A stretch of DNA of 64,000 nt from Candidatus Accumulibacter regalis (GTDB taxonomy: Bacteria; Pseudomonadota; Gammaproteobacteria; Burkholderiales; Rhodocyclaceae). A model generated the notes under the pieces. That model worked only from the letters and a program-made list of their open reading frames with translations, searched no databases and was not told where the DNA came from. Both the position numbers and the translations under genes were made by a program. The stretch covers positions 1-64,000 of the forward strand of contig JEMY01000024.1 of assembly GCA_000585075.1 (NCBI GenBank). The letters are read 5' to 3'. Of this stretch, positions 19,486 to 29,013 are shown piece after piece; the first letter of the stretch is position 1, and each line of letters starts with the position of its first letter.

Positions 19486-19903
19486 GGTAGCGGATGGCGC
19501 TGGGCAGCGGAAAATCGTAGACCGCGCATCATAGCACAGGCGCCGGATGACGCCCCGCCCCGCCAGCTCGCCTTGTCGATCGACCAGCCCGACCGCCATC
19601 GCGGCCGGAAGCGACCAGACGCCGGTACGATGGCGCGCTTCTACCGCGTCGGCGCCGATGCGCATCTGGCGAACATCATCATGGTCAATCTGGCGACGGA
19701 GGTATCTACCGACGAAATCGACCCACTAAACGAGATTCGGCGCGGATGCTTTTGCCACTATCCCTTTCCATACACCCTCTATACTGACCTCCCGAGCCGA
19801 AGTTCGGGAGAGAAAGGTGCTGCCAGTTTCCCGGCGCGCTGCCTGAGAGGACCGATTTACCCCCAGGCACTTCGCCGCAATCGCCGTCGCCCAGCCGCTA
19901 CCG
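19486..19903 (+). other. Intergenic region with possible hpnC promoter and structured leader
   Basis: This 418-base gap separates the divergent PHP and hpnC genes. A TATACT (19780-19785) suits a -10 box, with TTGCCA (19752-19757) too far upstream for a normal -35. The following 110 bases hold short inverted repeats (CCGAAGTTCGG near 19796-19806) and segments GGGAGAGA and CTGCCTGAGAGG. They recall riboswitch consensus pieces, but they do not assemble into any riboswitch I recognise. No gene is convincing here. Confidence 0.35.
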
Positions 19904-20713
19904 ATGCCTGTCGATCACTACGAAAACTTCCCTGTTGCTTCGCTCCTGCTACCCCGGCGCCTGCGCCGGCCGATCGAGGCCATCTATCGTTTTGCGCGCG
20001 GCGCCGACGACATTGCCGACGAAGGTGACGCCAGCGACGCGGCGCGCCTGCAAGGCCTCGCCGATTATGGCGAGGAAATCGAACGCATCGAACGTGGTGA
20101 AGCGCCGGTTCGGCCAGAGTTCAACGAATTGGCCAGGGTCATCGCCGAGTGGCGCCTGCCGACGCAGCTGTTTCGCGACCTGCTCGACGCCTTTGCGCAG
20201 GATGTGGTCGTCAAGCGCTACGCGGACTACCCGCAGTTGCTCGACTACTGCCGGCGCTCGGCGAATCCGGTCGGTCGCCTGCTGCTGCACCTCGTCGGGC
20301 GCGCCAGCGACGAGAATCTGCATCGCTCGGATTGCATCTGCACGGCGCTGCAACTGATCAATTTCTGGCAGGACGTGGCCATCGACTGGCAGAAGGGCCG
20401 CATCTACCTGCCGCAGAGCGACCGCGAACGCTTTGCTGTCTGCGAAAGCCAGATCGCCGCCGGAAACTGCAGCGCCGAATGGACGGCGCTGCTGGCCTTC
20501 GAGATCGAGCGCACGCGCGACTTGATGCGCGCCGGCGAGGCGCTGGTGCACCAGCTGCCGGGCCGTATGGGCTGGGAAATCCGCTTTACGGTGCAGGGCG
20601 GTCTGCGCATCCTGGAAAGGATCGCGCATTCCCGCGGCGACGTTTTCCGGCAGCGTCCGCAACTGGGCGCGACCGATTACCTGTTCATCGCCGGCCGCGC
20701 CCTGTTCATGTAA
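19904..20713 (+). CDS. hpnC: Squalene synthase subunit HpnC (hydroxysqualene synthase)
   Basis: In the HpnCDE route, HpnC converts presqualene diphosphate to hydroxysqualene. 269 residues of the trans-isoprenyl diphosphate synthase fold. The first Asp-rich motif is GADDIADEGD and the second, INFWQDVAIDWQKGRIYLP, is characteristic. It begins MPVDHYENFPVASLLLP, the usual HpnC start. First gene of hpnCDE; hpnD follows after 61 bases. Confidence 0.93.
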   Translation: MPVDHYENFPVASLLLPRRLRRPIEAIYRFARGADDIADEGDASDAARLQGLADYGEEIERIERGEAPVRPEFNELARVIAEWRLPTQLFRDLLDAFAQDVVVKRYADYPQLLDYCRRSANPVGRLLLHLVGRASDENLHRSDCICTALQLINFWQDVAIDWQKGRIYLPQSDRERFAVCESQIAAGNCSAEWTALLAFEIERTRDLMRAGEALVHQLPGRMGWEIRFTVQGGLRILERIAHSRGDVFRQRPQLGATDYLFIAGRALFM

Positions 20714-20774
20714 CTGCTGCAAGCGGGGCAAGTCATGTGAAAATTGCTGCCCTGTGCACTCCCAGAGATTGCGA

Positions 20775-21608
20775 ATGAGCCCCGACGAATACTGCCAACA
20801 GAAAGCCGCCCGTAGCGGCTCCAGCTTCTACTACAGCTTCCTCTTCCTGCCGCCGCCCAAGCGCCGCGCGATCACCGCGCTCTATGCTTTCTGCCGCGAG
20901 GTTGACGATGTCGTCGACGAGTGCCATGACGCGCAGATCGCCGCGACCAAGCTGGCCTGGTGGCGGCAGGAATTGAGCAGCGTCTATGGCGGCAAACCAC
21001 AGCATCCGGTAAGCCAGGCGCTGCAATCGGCCTGCGCCGAATTCAACCTGCCCGAAGAGCAGCTGCAGGAAATCATCGACGGCATGGAAATGGATCTGCA
21101 GCAGTCGCGCTACCTCGACTTCAAGGCGCTGTCGCTGTATTGCTACCGGGTCGCCAGCGTTGTCGGCCTGCTCGCCGCCGAAATCTTCGGCTACCAGGAC
21201 CGCAGGACGCAGAAGTACGCGCACGATCTTGGCGTCGCTTTCCAACTCACGAACATCATTCGCGACGTTGGCGAAGACGCGCGCATGGGACGCATCTACC
21301 TGCCGATCGACGAATTGCAGCGCTTCGAAGTGACCGCCGCCGACATCCTCAACGCGCGCCATGGCGACAAGTTCCAGCGCCTGATGGCATTCCAGGTCGA
21401 GCGCGCCGAGAGCTACTACGCGCAAGCCATCGACGCCCTGCCGGCCAGCGATCGGCGTACGCAACGCCCGGGCCTGGTGATGGCGGCGATCTACCGCACC
21501 CTGCTCGACGAGATCAAACGCGACGGCTACCAGGTCCTCACGCAGCGCACCTCGCTGACCCCGATACGCAAGCTGTGGATCGCCTGGCGGACCTGGGTGC
21601 GGGGATGA
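20775..21608 (+). CDS. hpnD: Presqualene diphosphate synthase HpnD
   Basis: Condenses two farnesyl diphosphates to presqualene diphosphate. 277 residues from the ATG at 20775; an in-frame GTG 21 bases earlier is less likely because it adds residues not seen in the family. Motifs are YAFCREVDDVVDE (first Asp-rich motif) and QLTNIIRDVGEDARMGRIYLP (second). It overlaps hpnE as ATGA, so the two are probably co-translated. Confidence 0.94.
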   Translation: MSPDEYCQQKAARSGSSFYYSFLFLPPPKRRAITALYAFCREVDDVVDECHDAQIAATKLAWWRQELSSVYGGKPQHPVSQALQSACAEFNLPEEQLQEIIDGMEMDLQQSRYLDFKALSLYCYRVASVVGLLAAEIFGYQDRRTQKYAHDLGVAFQLTNIIRDVGEDARMGRIYLPIDELQRFEVTAADILNARHGDKFQRLMAFQVERAESYYAQAIDALPASDRRTQRPGLVMAAIYRTLLDEIKRDGYQVLTQRTSLTPIRKLWIAWRTWVRG

Positions 21609-22903
21609 AAGCAGCAATCGTCGGTGGCGGCTGGGCAGGTCTGTCCGCCGCCGTCGAGCTGTCCCGAGCAGGCGTCCAGGTCACCGTCTTCGAAGCCGCC
21701 AGGCAGGTCGGCGGCCGGGCCCGCAGCGTCGAGGCGCGCGGACGGCGCCTCGACAACGGCCAGCACATTCTCATCGGCGCCTACCGCGAAACCTTGCGCC
21801 TGATGACGGCGGTCGGCGTCGACCCCGAGCGACTGCTCAAGCGCCTGCCACTCGAAGTGAATTTCCCGGACGGCAAGGGCAGCCACTTCCGGATGCGCCT
21901 GCCGCGGCTGCCAGCGCCCCTGCACCTCGCCTTCGGCCTGCTCGGTGCGCGCGGCGTCAGCGTCGCCGAGAAGTTCAGCGCGGTGCGCTTCATGCGATTT
22001 CTGCAGGACGCTCGCTACTGCCTCGACGCCGACTGCACGGTCAGCACGCTGCTCGATCGCCACCGGCAGCGCGGCAAGCTGCGCACCTGTCTGTGGGAGT
22101 CACTTTGTCTGGCCGCGCTGAACACCTCGCCGAAACAGGCATCGGCGCAGATTTTCGTCAATACGCTGCGCGACAGCCTCGGCGGCGGTCGCGCAGCAAC
22201 CGACCTGCTCTTGCCGGCAGCCGACCTCGATCGCCTGTTCCCGGCCGCCGCGGCAAGCTTCATCGCCGCGCACGGCGGGAAAATCCGCTGCGCGACGCGG
22301 GTCGAGACCATCGACGACGGTTTCCAGGTCGCTGGCGAGCGCTTCGACGGCGTTCTTCTCGCCGTCGGCCCGCAGCACGCGGCGACCTTGCTTGCCCGGC
22401 AGCAGGCAACGGCCGAGACAGCACAGTTACTCGCCGGCTACCACTTCGAGCCCATCGCCACCGTCTATTGCGGCTATGCCCCGCAGCTACGCCTGCCTTT
22501 CCCCATGCTCGGCCTGGCGGCGCGTGGCCGCGGCGAGATCGGGCAGTGGGCCTTTGATCGCGGAGCGCTGTGCGGCACGCCGGGAGTGATCGCCTTCGTG
22601 CTCAGCGGCCATGGCGCCTGGGAGGAACTCGACAGGCAGGAGCTGGTTGCGCAGCTCGACGCGGAACTCGCATCGGCGCTGCACACCCGGCTGCCGGTGA
22701 TCGCATGGCAACAGGTGATCCGCGAACAGCGCGCGACTTTCTCGTGCCGCCCGGGCTTGCGCCGGCCGGCCGCGCGCACCGCGCGCAGTGGTCTGTGGCT
22801 GGCCGGCGACTACGTCTGCGCCGAGTATCCGGCGACCCTCGAGGCGGCCGTGCGCAGCGGTCTTGCCGCTGCCCGCGGCATGCTGCTCGAGAAGCGCGGC
22901 TGA
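21605..22903 (+). CDS. hpnE: Hydroxysqualene dehydroxylase HpnE (FAD-dependent)
   Basis: Last step of the HpnCDE route: reduces hydroxysqualene to squalene. 432 residues. A Rossmann FAD motif GGGWAGLSAAVELSRAG opens the protein and the C-terminal FAD segment GLWLAGDYVCAEYPATLEAAVRSG closes it, as in amine-oxidase/phytoene-desaturase relatives. The ATG overlaps the hpnD stop. No squalene-hopene cyclase gene lies in the window, so hopanoid formation depends on a gene elsewhere. Confidence 0.93.
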   Translation: MKAAIVGGGWAGLSAAVELSRAGVQVTVFEAARQVGGRARSVEARGRRLDNGQHILIGAYRETLRLMTAVGVDPERLLKRLPLEVNFPDGKGSHFRMRLPRLPAPLHLAFGLLGARGVSVAEKFSAVRFMRFLQDARYCLDADCTVSTLLDRHRQRGKLRTCLWESLCLAALNTSPKQASAQIFVNTLRDSLGGGRAATDLLLPAADLDRLFPAAAASFIAAHGGKIRCATRVETIDDGFQVAGERFDGVLLAVGPQHAATLLARQQATAETAQLLAGYHFEPIATVYCGYAPQLRLPFPMLGLAARGRGEIGQWAFDRGALCGTPGVIAFVLSGHGAWEELDRQELVAQLDAELASALHTRLPVIAWQQVIREQRATFSCRPGLRRPAARTARSGLWLAGDYVCAEYPATLEAAVRSGLAAARGMLLEKRG

Positions 22904-22911
22904 GCGCGCCG

Positions 22912-23367
22912 TCAGCCGGGAGCTTTCCAGCCGTCGATGCGCGTTCGTGAGCACTCGACGCTGGCCGCCGAGAAGAGGTCGGGGTGGCGGACGACGACCT
23001 CTTCGAAGGCGTAGTCCTCAAGGCCCAGTTCGCACAAAGCCGGATAACCGGTGACGTCCGGGTCGCGATTCACGGTGCGCTCGACGGCGCCGATGATGCC
23101 GTGGCGCTTTATCAGCTGCCAGGTGCGCAGGTCCCGTGTGGCCTTGCCATTCCTGGCCGAGAGCACGCCTTCGTAGGCATAAACCGCCTCCAGGCATTGA
23201 CGCTCCGGTTCGCTGCCGGCGCCGTACTTCTGCGCACGCAGTTCGAGCGCGCGCTTGCGCGCCGCTACCGCCAGATCGGGGCGCCCGCGTTCGAGAACAT
23301 TTCTCTCGAACATGGCGCACTCTTCGGGCGTCTTGAGGTTTGCTACTCGTTCGACCATCAGCGACAT
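22912..23367 (-). CDS. Conserved hypothetical protein
   Basis: 151 residues from the ATG at 23367 (MSLMVERVANLKTPEECAMF); a second ATG lies nine bases on. It is charged and mostly helical, without signal peptide, membrane segment or metal motif. A recognisable stretch is KRHGIIGAVERTVNR, which looks like a small DNA- or RNA-binding or protein-contact helix. I recall similar proteins in other proteobacteria but no function. It converges on hpnE with only eight bases between stops, and the ABC ATPase gene lies upstream on the same strand. Confidence 0.7.
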   Translation of the reverse strand: MSLMVERVANLKTPEECAMFERNVLERGRPDLAVAARKRALELRAQKYGAGSEPERQCLEAVYAYEGVLSARNGKATRDLRTWQLIKRHGIIGAVERTVNRDPDVTGYPALCELGLEDYAFEEVVVRHPDLFSAASVECSRTRIDGWKAPG

Positions 23368-23461
23368 AAGATTCCTAAGCTGTTGAACTACGGTGATTAC
23401 TGCCAGCGCGGAAGAAAATGGGGCATCTCCCTCCTCGGCGCCTCGTTTCTCGCCCAGCCGG

Positions 23462-24151
23462 CTACGACCGGTGCCGCCACTCGGCGCCGACCTCTTCCAG
23501 CTGCCCGGCGTCCATGCGCAGACGACGCCGACAACGCGCGGCGATCTCCTCGTCATGGGTGACCAGAATCAGCGTCGTCGCGCTTTCGGCATTGATGGCG
23601 AACATCAGTTCGATCACCTGATGGCCGGTCACCGCGTCGAGATTGCCGGTCGGCTCGTCGGCAAGCACCAGCCTCGGCCCCGGCGCAAAGGCACGGGCCA
23701 GAGCCACGCGCTGCTGCTCGCCACCCGAGAGATGCTTCGGATAATGCTTCAGGCGATGCGCCAGCCCAACTCGCTGCAGCCAGCGCTCGGCCTCGCTGCG
23801 AGCGTTGGCAGCGCCCGCCAGTTCAAGCGGCAACATGACGTTTTCGATCGCCGTCAGCGACGGCAGGAGCTGAAAGGTCTGAAAGACGAAACCCAGCAGC
23901 CGACCTCGCAACACGGCCCGCGCATCCTCATCCAGCGCCCCCAGATTCTCGCCCGCCAGAATCACCGCGCCGCTACTCGGCTGGTCGAGACCCGCCATCA
24001 GACCAAGCAGGGTTGACTTGCCCGAACCCGAGGCGCCGACAATGGCCACCGTTTCGCCCGCCGCGACGGCGAACGAAATCTCGTGCAGAATGGTCAACGG
24101 CTGGCCACCGCTGTCGACACGCTTGGCCAGATCGCGAACCTCAATCACCAT
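23462..24151 (-). CDS. ABC transporter ATP-binding protein, YbbA/LolD type
   Basis: 229 residues from the ATG at 24151. Walker [10 protein letters not shown], signature [15 protein letters not shown] and Walker [13 protein letters not shown] match the MacB/LolD/YbbA family, which works with FtsX-like permeases rather than as importers. In E. coli, ybbA is divergent from tesA and followed by the permease ybbP; here tesA is divergent too (starts 27 bases apart). The next gene downstream is a hypothetical, so the permease partner is missing locally. Confidence 0.88.
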   Translation of the reverse strand: MVIEVRDLAKRVDSGGQPLTILHEISFAVAAGETVAIVGASGSGKSTLLGLMAGLDQPSSGAVILAGENLGALDEDARAVLRGRLLGFVFQTFQLLPSLTAIENVMLPLELAGAANARSEAERWLQRVGLAHRLKHYPKHLSGGEQQRVALARAFAPGPRLVLADEPTGNLDAVTGHQVIELMFAINAESATTLILVTHDEEIAARCRRRLRMDAGQLEEVGAEWRHRS

Positions 24152-24178
24152 TGCTGCTGCCTCTCCTACCACGCCACC

Positions 24179-24796
24179 ATGCTCCGTTTCCCGATATGTC
24201 ACTCCCTGTTGCTCGCCGGACTGCTGTTGCTTGCCCCCGCTGCCTTGGCGGCACGCACCATACTGGTCTTCGGTGATTCGCTGTCAGCGGGCTACGGCAT
24301 CCGCCAGGATGCGTCCTGGCCAGCCTTGCTGGCCAGACGCCTGCAGGAGAAGAAGCTCGATTATAGCGTCGTCAATGCCAGCATCTCCGGAGAAACGTCC
24401 GCCGGCGGCCGCGCGCGCATCGGCGCGGCACTGAACAGGTACTCGCCACAGGTGGTCATCGTTGCCCTCGGCGCCAACGACGGCCTGCGTGGACTGCCGG
24501 TGGCGCAGCTGCGTGAGAACCTCAGCGCCATCGTCGCCAGCGCTCAGCAACACAAGGCGCAGGTCCTGCTCGTCGGGCAACGCGTACCGCCCAACTATGG
24601 CGCCTACGCGACTGAATTCCACAACACTTTCGCCGCCGTGGCCCGGGCCCGCAAGGCCGCACTGGTGGACTTCCTGCTCGAGGGGGTGGCGACCAGAGCA
24701 CAGCTCTTTCAGGCCGACAATCTGCATCCTACCGCTGCCGCACAACCCCTGCTGCTCGACAATGTCTGGCGCGGATTGGCGCCACTGCTAGAATAA
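24179..24796 (+). CDS. tesA: Arylesterase / acyl-CoA thioesterase I, periplasmic
   Basis: SGNH hydrolase that acts on esters and thioesters in the periplasm. 205 residues with a signal peptide (about 1-24, LLLAGLLLLAPAALA). Block motifs are FGDSLSAGYG (catalytic Ser), GGRARIGAALNR, ALGANDGLRG (Asn of the oxyanion hole) and DNLHPTAAAQ (Asp and His of the triad). The ATG at 24179 is chosen over an in-frame start at 24083 because it places the signal peptide at the N-terminus. Divergent from the ABC ATPase, as in E. coli. Confidence 0.93.
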   Translation: MLRFPICHSLLLAGLLLLAPAALAARTILVFGDSLSAGYGIRQDASWPALLARRLQEKKLDYSVVNASISGETSAGGRARIGAALNRYSPQVVIVALGANDGLRGLPVAQLRENLSAIVASAQQHKAQVLLVGQRVPPNYGAYATEFHNTFAAVARARKAALVDFLLEGVATRAQLFQADNLHPTAAAQPLLLDNVWRGLAPLLE

Positions 24797-24841
24797 CGGG
24801 TTGTCTCAGCCACAGGACTTGCGCAGCATGCAGGCAAGCGT

Positions 24842-25894
24842 ATGAAACGCGATATCGCGACCGTCGAACAGCTCGGCGAACTCTCTTCGTTTGACCAGAT
24901 CATCGACGTCCGTTCGCCGGGCGAGTTTGCCGAGGACCACATTCCGGGGTCGATCAACTGTCCGGTACTCGACAACCAGCAGCGGATCGAAATCGGCACC
25001 CTCTACAAGCAGGCGTCGCCCTTCGAGGCCAAGAAGCTTGGCGCGGCCTACGTGTCCACGAACATCGCCAGGCATCTGCAGGCACAGTTTCTCGACCGCC
25101 CGAAGAACTGGCGCCCGCTGATCGTCTGCTGGCGCGGCGGTCAGCGCAGCGGCGCCATGACCTACGTCTTCCGGCGTGTCGGCTGGGACGCGCAGCAGCT
25201 GGAAGGCGGCTACAAGGCCTATCGCCGACTGGTCGTCGAGCAACTCGCCGAGGTACCCCGGCAGCTGCAGTTCAAGGTCCTCTGCGGCGCCACCGGCAGT
25301 GCCAAGAGCCGCATTCTGCAAGCCATCGGGCGGCGCGGGGAACAGGTGCTCGACCTCGAGGAGCTCGCCTGCCACAAGGGCTCGGTGCTCGGCGTCCTGC
25401 CCGACTCGGCGCAGCCGTCACAGAAGATGTTCGAGTCGCAATTGCTGACCACGCTGCGCTCGCTCGACGCCAGTCGCCCGGTCTACGTCGAAGCCGAGAG
25501 CCGCAAGATCGGTTCGCTGCAAGTACCGGCAGCACTGATCGAAACCATGCGTGCCGGCGAATGCTTCAATATCGAAGCGTCTTTCGCCGCTCGCGTCGAT
25601 TTTCTCTTGCGCGACTACGACTATTTCCTGCTCGCACCCGAGCGACTGACCGCCTGCCTGCACCCATTGCGCAACCAGCAAAGCACGGAAACCCTCCAAC
25701 GCTGGCAAGGCTACGTGCGCGACGCGCGGTGGCGAGAACTGGTGAGCGAACTGCTTGAACTGCACTACGATCCGCTCTACAGTCGCTCGCAGACGCGAAA
25801 CTACGGCGGATTCGCAGCCCCGGCGCGCTTCACCAGCGACGACCTGACGCCCAGCGGCATCGAAGCGCTGGCCCTGAGAGTCAGTGGCGAGTAG
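24842..25894 (+). CDS. mnmH: tRNA 2-selenouridine/geranyl-2-thiouridine synthase
   Basis: Also called SelU/YbbB. Replaces sulfur by selenium at the wobble 2-thiouridine of certain tRNAs through a geranylated intermediate. 350 residues. A rhodanese domain (about 1-130) carries the active Cys96 in CWRGGQRSG, followed by a P-loop-like domain with GATGSAKS at 149-156. It needs selenophosphate from SelD, which is not encoded in this window. It follows tesA by 45 bases on the same strand. Confidence 0.93.
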   Translation: MKRDIATVEQLGELSSFDQIIDVRSPGEFAEDHIPGSINCPVLDNQQRIEIGTLYKQASPFEAKKLGAAYVSTNIARHLQAQFLDRPKNWRPLIVCWRGGQRSGAMTYVFRRVGWDAQQLEGGYKAYRRLVVEQLAEVPRQLQFKVLCGATGSAKSRILQAIGRRGEQVLDLEELACHKGSVLGVLPDSAQPSQKMFESQLLTTLRSLDASRPVYVEAESRKIGSLQVPAALIETMRAGECFNIEASFAARVDFLLRDYDYFLLAPERLTACLHPLRNQQSTETLQRWQGYVRDARWRELVSELLELHYDPLYSRSQTRNYGGFAAPARFTSDDLTPSGIEALALRVSGE

Positions 25895-25971
25895 TGGTTC
25901 CGCGGTCGCGTGGTCACCTGGTCCATGGTCGCGCGCGCGACGGGTTCGCTGCGCCAAGCGCCAGGTCGGCG

Positions 25972-26517
25972 TCAGAGCAAGGCAGCAAGCGCCCCGCGGC
26001 AGGCGCAAAGGCGCTGCAGCATCGCCGGCCTGGGAGAGGCGACCTGGCCTTCTTCGAAAGCCACCACCCGCCAGCCACGCTGCGCCATCCAGGCGAGCAT
26101 CTCCTGCGAGCGCAGCAGGAAATCGGGATTCGACGGCTTGCCGTAGCGCTCATTGCCGACCATGAAGGTTTCGTAGATCAGGACCCCGGGTTCGGCGAGA
26201 CAGGCCAGGAGCTCGTCGATGCGCGGGCGAAACAGATAATTGGTGACCACGATGCCCGCGAACAGACGACCGCGATAGGGCCAGCGGCCGTCTTCAAGAT
26301 CGGCCTGGAGCAGCGTCACGCGCTCGCTACCGTGCAGCGAAGCGAGCGCCTGCGAACTGCGATCGACTGCCTCGACGCGGTAACCGAGCCCGGCCAGCAA
26401 GCGCGCATGGCGGCCACTCCCGCAGGCCAGGTCGAGGACCTCGCCGGGCTCGGGAATCAGCTGCGCAAAGCGCCGTACCCAGGGCGACGCGGGCGATTCT
26501 TCGGGCGAAGCTGCCAT
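25972..26517 (-). CDS. Class I SAM-dependent methyltransferase
   Basis: 181 residues from the ATG at 26517. That start is chosen over upstream in-frame ATGs because a strong AAGGAAGG lies at the right distance. The SAM-binding motif I is EVLDLACGSGRHARLLAG, followed by the acidic loop end VEAVDRSSQAL. The motif IV region is VVTNYLFRP. The substrate is unknown. It resembles small TehB/UbiG-like cytosolic enzymes. Divergent from the OsmC-type gene, with starts 50 bases apart. Confidence 0.82.
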   Translation of the reverse strand: MAASPEESPASPWVRRFAQLIPEPGEVLDLACGSGRHARLLAGLGYRVEAVDRSSQALASLHGSERVTLLQADLEDGRWPYRGRLFAGIVVTNYLFRPRIDELLACLAEPGVLIYETFMVGNERYGKPSNPDFLLRSQEMLAWMAQRGWRVVAFEEGQVASPRPAMLQRLCACRGALAALL

Positions 26518-26567
26518 GCGGAGCCTTCCTTCCATTATCATTCGGCAAAACTCTCGGAGAGCACAGC

Positions 26568-27011
26568 ATGGCACAGGAGCAAGCAGCCGTGGTCGTCAGC
26601 GAGAACGGCCTGGGACCCTACCAGCAGACGGTTCGCCTCGGCAGACACACGCTGATCGCCGACGAGCCGGTGGCGATGGGCGGCGAGGACGCCGGCCCGG
26701 AACCGATGGACTTCCTGCTCGCCGGCCTCGGCGCCTGCACCTCGGTGACCCTGCGCATGTATGCCAAGCGCAAGCATTGGCCACTGGCCGCGGTCAGCGT
26801 CGCGCTGACGCACGACAAGCTCGAGCTTGACGGCGGCCGTGGCAAGGTCGATCGCATCAGCCGCGTGATCACGCTGGCCGGCGAACTGACCGCGGAGCAG
26901 CGCGAGCGGCTGCTGGCCATCGCCAACAAGTGCCCGATGCACCGCACACTGCAATCCGACACGCGCATCGACAGCCGGCTCGACGTCGGCGCGGTAACCG
27001 CAGCCGCCTAG
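26568..27011 (+). CDS. OsmC family protein (peroxiredoxin-like)
   Basis: 147 residues. The OsmC/Ohr fold is shown by the paired reactive cysteines: Cys57 in LAGLGACTSVTLRMYA and Cys122 in NKCPMHRTL. Such proteins reduce organic or lipid hydroperoxides through this pair. The subgroup is the YhfA/OsmC-like one rather than Ohr; the exact substrate is not known. The insertion sequence starts about 90 bases downstream. Confidence 0.88.
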   Translation: MAQEQAAVVVSENGLGPYQQTVRLGRHTLIADEPVAMGGEDAGPEPMDFLLAGLGACTSVTLRMYAKRKHWPLAAVSVALTHDKLELDGGRGKVDRISRVITLAGELTAEQRERLLAIANKCPMHRTLQSDTRIDSRLDVGAVTAAA

Positions 27012-27102
27012 CCGACCTTTAACACCTTGCTGTCATATTTCGGGCTTTTCTGGCCGATGCAAATCTTAAGTTGTTGATTTCACAGAGGCGCCATTTTGGC
27101 GG

Positions 27103-27118
27103 CGTAATGTTGTGCCAT
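27103..27118 (+). repeat. Left terminal inverted repeat of the IS
   Basis: GCGTAATGTTGTGCCA, complementary to the right end with one mismatch. Confidence 0.7.
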
Positions 27119-27171
27119 AATAGTTTTAGAAATGTGGTTTTTCCCCTTGCATTTCTTGTACGATCGTGGGC

Positions 27172-29013
27172 ATGTTTATCCGACAAACACGAACGAACAA
27201 CAAGGCCACCGGCGAAGGCTACTTCACCTACCGCCTGGTGCGTGGCGAACGCATCGCTGGCAAGGTCCGTCAGATCACCCTGCTGAATCTCGGACGCAAC
27301 TTCGCGATCAAGCAGGAAGACTGGCCGGTGCTGTGTCGGCGTATCGAACAGCTGCTGCACCCCCAGGAAGCGCTGCTGCCACTGCCATGCAGCGGTCATA
27401 TAGAGAGTGCCGCCCAGCGCTACGCAGGGCAACTGATCGTGCGGGCGCCGATCAGTGACTCGGCGGCGGTAGCGAGCAGCGACCCCGCGGCGCAGCCGCG
27501 TCCGGCGGTGACGTTCGCGGAAGTCGATATTGACTCGCTGCAAGTGATGCAGCCGCGTTCGGTCGGTGTCGAGCATGTCGGTCTGCATGCGCTGGCCGAG
27601 CTGGGCATCATCGACCAGTTGGGGGAGTTGGGTGTCAATGGCGTTGTACGCGCGTCGATTATCGGCAACCTGATCGGAAGAATGGGCCATCCGGGCTCCG
27701 AGCGGGCGACCTGGAGCTGGCTGCAGAAGCAGAGCGCTTTGGGCGAGCTGATTGACGTCGACTATCTGTCGATGTCGCACATGAGTCTTTACCGAGCGTC
27801 GGATGTGCTGATGAAGCACCGGGAGGTGATTGAAGCGCGCTTGTTCGGCACCGTTCGCACGCTCTTTGGTCTGGAAGAGACGATCACGCTCTACGACCTG
27901 ACCAACACCTATTTTGAAGGGGAAGTTCCGAGCAATGGCAAGGCCAAGCGTGCCCGTTCCAAGGAGAAGCGCAGCGACTGCCCGTTGGTGACGCTCGGCC
28001 TGGTGCTCGACGGTAGTGGCTTTGTGCGCCGCTCGCAGACCTTCGAAGGCAATGTCAGCGAAGCCGGCACGCTTGCCGGCATGCTCACTGGACTGGATGC
28101 CCCGGCAGGGGCACTGGTGATCATGGATGCGGGCATCGCCACCGAAGCCAACGTCGCCTGGCTGGTCGAACACGGCTATCGCTATCTGGTTGTTCGTCGC
28201 GGCGGGACCCGCCAGTTCGATGAAACACAGGCGGTGACCATCGAAACCGCCGACGAGCAACCGCTGCGCCTGCAGAAGGCGCTCAGTGAAGACGGGAAAG
28301 AGCTGCAGTTGTTTTGCCATTCACCGAGTCGCCAGCTCAAGGAGGAGGCGATGCTCGAATCCTTCAGCCAGCGCTTCGAAGCCGGATTGCAGCAAATCCT
28401 GGACGGCCTGGCCAAGCCGCGCGCCGAGAAACGGCCCGACAAGTTGCGCGAACGAATTGGCCGGCTGAAGCAGAAGAGTCGCGGCGCCAGTCAGCATTAC
28501 ACGGTGGACCTGGTCACCGACGAGTCGGGCAAGCGGGTCACCGCGATCACCTGGCAGAAGGTGCCGCGCGAGGGGAGCCAAGCAACCCACCCGGGCGTCT
28601 ATTGCTTGCGCACCAATGAACTCGACTGGGACGAGGAGCGGCTCTGGCGCACCTATACCCTGCTGACTGACCTGGAGAGTGTGTTTCGCAGTCTCAAGAG
28701 CGAGCTGGGCTTGCGGCCGGTCTTTCATCACAAGGAAGAGCGCGCCGACGGCCATCTGTTCATTACCGTGCTGGCTTACCAGTGTGTGCAGTTCCTTCGC
28801 CTAAAGCTGAAGGCGGCGGGCATTCACGACAGTTGGGCGACCCTGCGCGAAACCCTCTCAGTTCAGCGCCGGGTGACGACGACTTTTCGTCAGCGCGATG
28901 GCCGCACGCTGCATGTCCGCAAGGCCACCGCCGCCGAGCCCGAGCTGATGTCGATCTATCGCGCCTTGGGCGTCAACTCAGATCCCGGAGGAACCCGAAA
29001 ACTGACTTCCTGA
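27172..29013 (+). CDS. Transposase of the IS1634 family
   Basis: 613 residues from the ATG at 27172 (a GTG two codons earlier is possible). The DDE catalytic core is indicated by LYDLTNTYFEG (first Asp), ALVIMDAGIATEANVAWL (second Asp) and LESVFRSLKSELGLRP (Glu), followed by the helical HLFITVLAYQCVQFLRLKLK segment typical of IS1634 elements. The frame is intact with no internal stop, so the element may be active. The stop overlaps the right inverted repeat. Confidence 0.92.
   Translation: MFIRQTRTNNKATGEGYFTYRLVRGERIAGKVRQITLLNLGRNFAIKQEDWPVLCRRIEQLLHPQEALLPLPCSGHIESAAQRYAGQLIVRAPISDSAAVASSDPAAQPRPAVTFAEVDIDSLQVMQPRSVGVEHVGLHALAELGIIDQLGELGVNGVVRASIIGNLIGRMGHPGSERATWSWLQKQSALGELIDVDYLSMSHMSLYRASDVLMKHREVIEARLFGTVRTLFGLEETITLYDLTNTYFEGEVPSNGKAKRARSKEKRSDCPLVTLGLVLDGSGFVRRSQTFEGNVSEAGTLAGMLTGLDAPAGALVIMDAGIATEANVAWLVEHGYRYLVVRRGGTRQFDETQAVTIETADEQPLRLQKALSEDGKELQLFCHSPSRQLKEEAMLESFSQRFEAGLQQILDGLAKPRAEKRPDKLRERIGRLKQKSRGASQHYTVDLVTDESGKRVTAITWQKVPREGSQATHPGVYCLRTNELDWDEERLWRTYTLLTDLESVFRSLKSELGLRPVFHHKEERADGHLFITVLAYQCVQFLRLKLKAAGIHDSWATLRETLSVQRRVTTTFRQRDGRTLHVRKATAAEPELMSIYRALGVNSDPGGTRKLTS

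Noticed and set aside
19796-19850. Glycine- or TPP-riboswitch-like pieces (GGGAGAGA, CTGAGAGG)
   Set aside because: The conserved core elements of either riboswitch are missing or in the wrong order, so neither name is supported.
27019-28320. Minus-strand 433-codon frame inside the IS
   Set aside because: Antisense to the intact transposase; no family features.
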